Assembly: GCA_003456765.1 (NCBI GenBank)
Contig: DMOT01000341.1
Span: forward strand, 1-9,882
Origin: Bacillota bacterium
GTDB taxonomy: Bacteria > Bacillota > DTU025
DNA: 9,882 nt
Direction of reading: 5' to 3'
The first letter of the stretch is position 1; each line of letters starts with the position of its first letter. Shown one piece after another: positions 7,115 through 9,882 of this stretch. The position numbers and the translations under genes are program-made. The notes under the pieces are model-generated. The model worked only from the letters and a program-made list of their open reading frames with translations. It was not told where the DNA came from and did no database searches.

Positions 7115-8461
7115 TTGAGGTGCATGAATGAATCGTGTCGGGATCATCCCGGGGGGTCGCGCCTGATGGCATGTCTCGTGTTGGCCGCTATTCTATGTGC
7201 AATAGTGATTGTATTGCCAGGCTCTGCAGGTGCAGCCTGCGAAGAGCTGCTCTATGCTGCCGCGTGCATACGTGTCGGCATTCCCTGCGGCAGCGAGGTC
7301 AGGCTGGGCTCTGCATCAGAGGGGACGGATTTGCGCGTGGGCGATGGTCTGGAGCTGAACTATGTCCTGTTTCGTCCGGAGGAAGATGGGTCGATAACCT
7401 GTATCGGGCCTGATGGGGCCTGTGTCAAGCTGGAGAATCCAGTTGCGGTTAGCCTTGATGAAGGGGCAAATGATGCGGCAGATTCGAAGCCTCAGCTTAT
7501 ATGGATTGATAATGAAAAGGCCGTGTACCAGGGCCGATTCGAGCTGTCAGTCAACTCCAACGGCTGCCTTTTGCTTGTCAACGTTCTGGACTTGGAGGAC
7601 TATGTTGCAGGCGTTGTGCCCTACGAAATCGGGGCGGCATCTCCATTTGAAGCATTGCGCGCACAGGCAGTTGTGGCACGTACAACGGCTTTGAGCAGTT
7701 TGGGCAGGCACGAGGAACACGGTTACGACCTGTGCGCTACTACACACTGCCAGGTGTACAGAGGCGCAGGGGCCGAGCTTGCACAGCCTGCTGTGAGAGA
7801 GGCAGTCGATTCCACCGCAGGCGAGGTGCTTTTCTATGAAGGCATTGCTGCAAGAGGCGCGAACTACCATGCATGTTGCGGAGGGCTTACTGAATCGGCA
7901 GGCGACCTGTGGGGGACGGATGTTCCCTACATGCATACAGTAAGATGCAGCCGTACACTTGATTCCAGAGGTGATGGCTTCGAAATCTCACACGAGGACG
8001 AAGTCCGCGGATGGATCCAGACGCCTGATCCTGATGATTACTGTTATGGATCGAATGGCTACAGGTGGAGAGTGGAGTATTCCCAGGAGACGCTCGCGGG
8101 GATTTTGGAACCGGTAATCGGCCCTGATGCAAGTGTGGAATCCCTGGAAGTTGTAGCGAGGACGTCTAGAGGAGCCGCCGTGCGCCTGGTTGTTCACGCA
8201 TCCTCCGGTGATTACGAGGTGTCGGGAGAATATGCGATAAGGGCAGCTTTAGGCGGAACCCAGGTCATCAAGAGTGGAGTCTTTGTGGTAAGCTCGGACG
8301 GGAATCCGCCAACGAAGTTCGAGTTTGAGGGTGCAGGTTACGGGCACGGAGTTGGAATGTGCCAGTATGGCGCAAGAGCCATGGCTCTTGAGGGCCATGA
8401 TTATATATCTATCCTGGAGAAATATTATCCAGGAGCGACCGTAGGATCCTTAAAGCCGTAA
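7115..8461 (+). CDS. Exported SpoIID/LytB-domain protein (SpoIID-like peptidoglycan lytic transglycosylase candidate)
   Basis: With the TTG start the protein has 448 residues; ATG 7124 (residue 4) and ATG 7166 (residue 18) are alternatives. A hydrophobic segment at about residues 18-36, then GSAGA-A, looks like a Sec signal peptide cut near residue 40, so it should act outside the membrane. Residues 42 to about 145 are a family-variable N-terminal part. The SpoIID/LytB domain follows: NVLDLEDYVAGVVPYE with Glu171 at the position of the catalytic Glu of SpoIID; EALRAQAVVART; the His/Cys cluster His199, His202, Cys207, His211, Cys212 (resembling the family's zinc site); and the C-terminal GYGHGVGMCQYGA (408-420). 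SpoIID trims denuded glycan during forespore engulfment, but LytB-domain relatives have other wall roles, so sporulation is not assured. The mature part has about 13 cysteines, many for an exported protein. It follows the hairpin and probably starts its own unit. Confidence 0.85.
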   Translation: MRCMNESCRDHPGGSRLMACLVLAAILCAIVIVLPGSAGAACEELLYAAACIRVGIPCGSEVRLGSASEGTDLRVGDGLELNYVLFRPEEDGSITCIGPDGACVKLENPVAVSLDEGANDAADSKPQLIWIDNEKAVYQGRFELSVNSNGCLLLVNVLDLEDYVAGVVPYEIGAASPFEALRAQAVVARTTALSSLGRHEEHGYDLCATTHCQVYRGAGAELAQPAVREAVDSTAGEVLFYEGIAARGANYHACCGGLTESAGDLWGTDVPYMHTVRCSRTLDSRGDGFEISHEDEVRGWIQTPDPDDYCYGSNGYRWRVEYSQETLAGILEPVIGPDASVESLEVVARTSRGAAVRLVVHASSGDYEVSGEYAIRAALGGTQVIKSGVFVVSSDGNPPTKFEFEGAGYGHGVGMCQYGARAMALEGHDYISILEKYYPGATVGSLKP

Positions 8462-8525
8462 GGAGTCGCTATGTGGCTCTGAACGAACTGAGGACGTTCT
8501 GGGCCCGATAAGGGGAGATGAAAGA

Positions 8526-9098
8526 ATGGACGAGTTGCGCGAACGTGTACGCGCCGGCGATCAGAACGCTTTGGAGCAGCTTTTCGCCGAGAACATCGAG
8601 ACAATCTCCAAAATGGCATCGAGCCTTGCAGGGACTCGCCACGACATAGAAGATATGATCCAGGAAGCCTTGCTTCGAGCCGTGCGCTCCATCAAGCACT
8701 TCCGATGGGAGAGCTCCTTTTCCACATGGCTCTATAGCATCCTGCTCAACGTAAGGCGCGACTTTCTCAGGAAGGCAGGTTCAGCCGAAGTTGTGTCCTT
8801 CGATCAACTGGCCGAGGAGGGCGGAGGGGTGCTGCAGGACGTATGCTCCCCCGTTGGCCAGCCGGAGGAGGAGGCTATTTTGCGGGAAGAACGAGAGACA
8901 TTGACCCGGGCTATCCTGGCGCTGCCACGCCTTGATGGCTCTGTTCTGTGGATGAGGGAAGTGTTGCAGCTACCATACGCAGAAATCGCCAGCAGACTGG
9001 GATGTTCGGTGGAAAGCGTGCGCTCGAGGCTTTGGAGGACTCGCAGGAGACTGCGGGAAAGCGCCACTCTTTTGATCCCGGAGCATGCCCGTTCGTGA
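8526..9098 (+). CDS. RNA polymerase sigma factor, ECF-like (sigma-70 family)
   Basis: This 190-residue protein has the two-domain layout of extracytoplasmic-function sigma factors. Region 2 is at about residues 10-75, with HDIEDMIQEALLRAVRS and WESSFSTWLYSILLNVRRDFLRK, covering core binding and -10 recognition. An acidic linker follows (EEGGG to PEEEAILREE). Region 4 is at about residues 130-180, with LQLPYAEIASRLGCS and VESVRSRLWRTRRRLRE, a helix-turn-helix for the -35 element. Length is normal for the class. The ATG at 8526 has AGGGGAG at 8511-8517. The gene starts 64 bases after the SpoIID-like gene with no clear terminator between, so co-transcription is possible. ECF factors are usually encoded next to a membrane or zinc-finger anti-sigma factor; the next gene is a DegV protein instead. 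Its regulon and signal cannot be read from here. Confidence 0.92.
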   Translation: MDELRERVRAGDQNALEQLFAENIETISKMASSLAGTRHDIEDMIQEALLRAVRSIKHFRWESSFSTWLYSILLNVRRDFLRKAGSAEVVSFDQLAEEGGGVLQDVCSPVGQPEEEAILREERETLTRAILALPRLDGSVLWMREVLQLPYAEIASRLGCSVESVRSRLWRTRRRLRESATLLIPEHARS

Positions 9099-9130
9099 CA
9101 CTTTATCTTGATTCTTCCGTCTAACTGTTC

Positions 9131-9136
9131 GGGGGG
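9131..9136 (+). promoter_or_regulatory. Purine-rich ribosome binding site before the degV-like TTG start
   Basis: GGGGGG followed by AT lies seven bases before TTG 9144. It is an imperfect Shine-Dalgarno sequence, but correctly spaced. No ATG occurs in frame between the upstream sigma-factor stop and the conserved DegV N-terminus, so a TTG start is the simplest reading. Confidence 0.5.
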
Positions 9137-9143
9137 ATCATTA

Positions 9144-9882
9144 TTGGCCAGGGTAAGAATAGTTACTGACAGCTCCAATGGCATACCGCCCGACATAGTC
9201 GATGAATACGGCATAACGGTAGTGCCGATCCAGATTCAGTTTGGCACCGAATCATTCAAGGAGGGTGTGGATCTTCCCTATGGAGAGTTCTACAGGCGCC
9301 TTGAAGAACCGGTGCTGCCCACAACATCCCAGCCCGCACCGGGCGATTTCGTCAATGCATACAAGAGCCTGGTTGGCGAGTGCGATGAGATCCTATCACT
9401 CCATCTATCTTCGAAAGCCAGCGGCACGTGCCAGTCTGCAAGACTTGCGGCTGAGATGATCGATGGTGTTGAGATCGCCATCGTAGACACCCAGACTGCC
9501 AGCATGGGCACAGGGCTTCTTACAATTGCAGCAGCCGAGGCAGCCAAAGAGGGCAAGAGTTCAGAGGAGATTATTGATCTTGTCATGAGGGGAGCAGAGG
9601 GAACGCATGTTTTCGTGGCTCTGCCCACTCTGAAGTATCTGCGCCGCAGTGGCAGAGTTCCGCAGGTGCAAGCGTGGGTGGCATCGCTTCTTTCGATTAG
9701 CCCCATACTTACTACCCATGACGGTGTTGTTGAGGCTATCGAACGGGTGCGGACATTCGGCGCTTCGGTAAGAAGAATGGTAGAGTTGGCCGCAGAATCC
9801 TGCGGCGGCAGGGCGAAGAGGCTTGTTTTGATGCATGCGAATGCGCCTGACGAGGCCAGAGCTTTGCTTGACGTTATTCGAT
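9144..9882 (+). CDS. DegV-family fatty-acid-binding protein (3' partial)
   Basis: The frame starting with TTG at 9144 gives 246 residues and is still open at the window edge; DegV proteins are usually about 280-290 residues, so only the end is missing. Diagnostic features are the N-terminal VRIVTDSS (residues 4-11); TTSQP with Thr61 and Ser62; SLHLSSKASGT with Ser93, Gly94 and Thr95; VDTQTASMGTG; and LKYLRRSGRV. In DegV/FakB proteins the Thr61 and Ser93 region binds the carboxylate or acyl-phosphate of a fatty acid, presenting it to a fatty-acid kinase (FakA) for phospholipid synthesis. No kinase gene is visible; it may lie downstream. The protein has no signal peptide and should be cytoplasmic. 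The gene begins 45 bases after the sigma-factor gene with no hairpin between, so it may share its transcript. Family is confident; the lipid specificity and FakB role are inferred. Confidence 0.9.
   Translation, partial: MARVRIVTDSSNGIPPDIVDEYGITVVPIQIQFGTESFKEGVDLPYGEFYRRLEEPVLPTTSQPAPGDFVNAYKSLVGECDEILSLHLSSKASGTCQSARLAAEMIDGVEIAIVDTQTASMGTGLLTIAAAEAAKEGKSSEEIIDLVMRGAEGTHVFVALPTLKYLRRSGRVPQVQAWVASLLSISPILTTHDGVVEAIERVRTFGASVRRMVELAAESCGGRAKRLVLMHANAPDEARALLDVIR

Noticed and set aside
7229..7240. Lipoprotein signal on the SpoIID-like protein (Cys42 after SAGAA)
   Set aside because: The residues before the cysteine (Gly-Ala-Ala) lack the Leu/Val/Ile expected at position -3 of a lipobox; a signal peptidase I site fits better.
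7135..7694. Two + strand frames overlapping the start of the SpoIID-like gene
   Set aside because: They overlap the SpoIID-like coding sequence in another frame and have no conserved motifs; the SpoIID domain shows the real frame.
8481..8499. Short inverted repeat GAACG/CGTTC before the sigma-factor gene, and a GAAC that resembles an ECF -35 element
   Set aside because: Only five base pairs with a nine-base loop and no clear -10 partner; chance is the simplest explanation.
1..9882. CRISPR arrays, tRNA/rRNA genes, insertion sequences, phage or defence genes
   Set aside because: No direct-repeat series, no tRNA-like cloverleaf and no transposase or integrase motifs were seen on either strand.

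Overview
The window looks like chromosome from an anaerobic, fermentative or syntrophic Bacillota (Clostridia-like) bacterium. The evidence is the [FeFe]-hydrogenase operon, a Rex redox repressor, a SpoIID/LytB-type protein, a DegV protein, GGAGG-type ribosome binding sites and dense same-strand packing. By eye the G+C content is moderate to fairly high, with free use of ATA (Ile) and AGG (Arg) codons. I cannot name the genus. All nine genes are on the + strand and no stretch over 300 bases lacks a gene.

Region 1 (1-6970) reads as one redox/hydrogen operon. It opens with the 3' end of a protein carrying a four-cysteine Fe-S domain and a PAS domain. This is the usual C-terminal half of sensory [FeFe]-hydrogenase-like proteins, but the hydrogenase-like part would lie upstream of the window. 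A PP2C/SpoIIE-type phosphatase follows with a 4-base overlap. Next come the three subunits of a soluble, NADH-linked, probably electron-bifurcating [FeFe]-hydrogenase in the order hydC-hydB-hydA, then rex 15 bases after hydA. A strong hairpin at 7005-7045 closes the block. Hydrogen turnover machinery thus sits with two possible redox inputs: the PAS/Fe-S protein with its phosphatase, and the NADH-sensing repressor Rex.

Region 2 (7046-9882) holds an exported SpoIID/LytB-domain protein (probable TTG start), an ECF-like sigma factor with no recognisable anti-sigma partner in the window, and the first 246 residues of a DegV-family fatty-acid-binding protein (probable TTG start) that runs off the right edge.

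The least explained elements are the phosphatase's roughly 158-residue C-terminal extension, the unknown target of the sensor/phosphatase pair, and the orphan sigma factor. I see no CRISPR array, tRNA, rRNA, insertion sequence or phage gene, and nothing that by itself shows a wholly new system.
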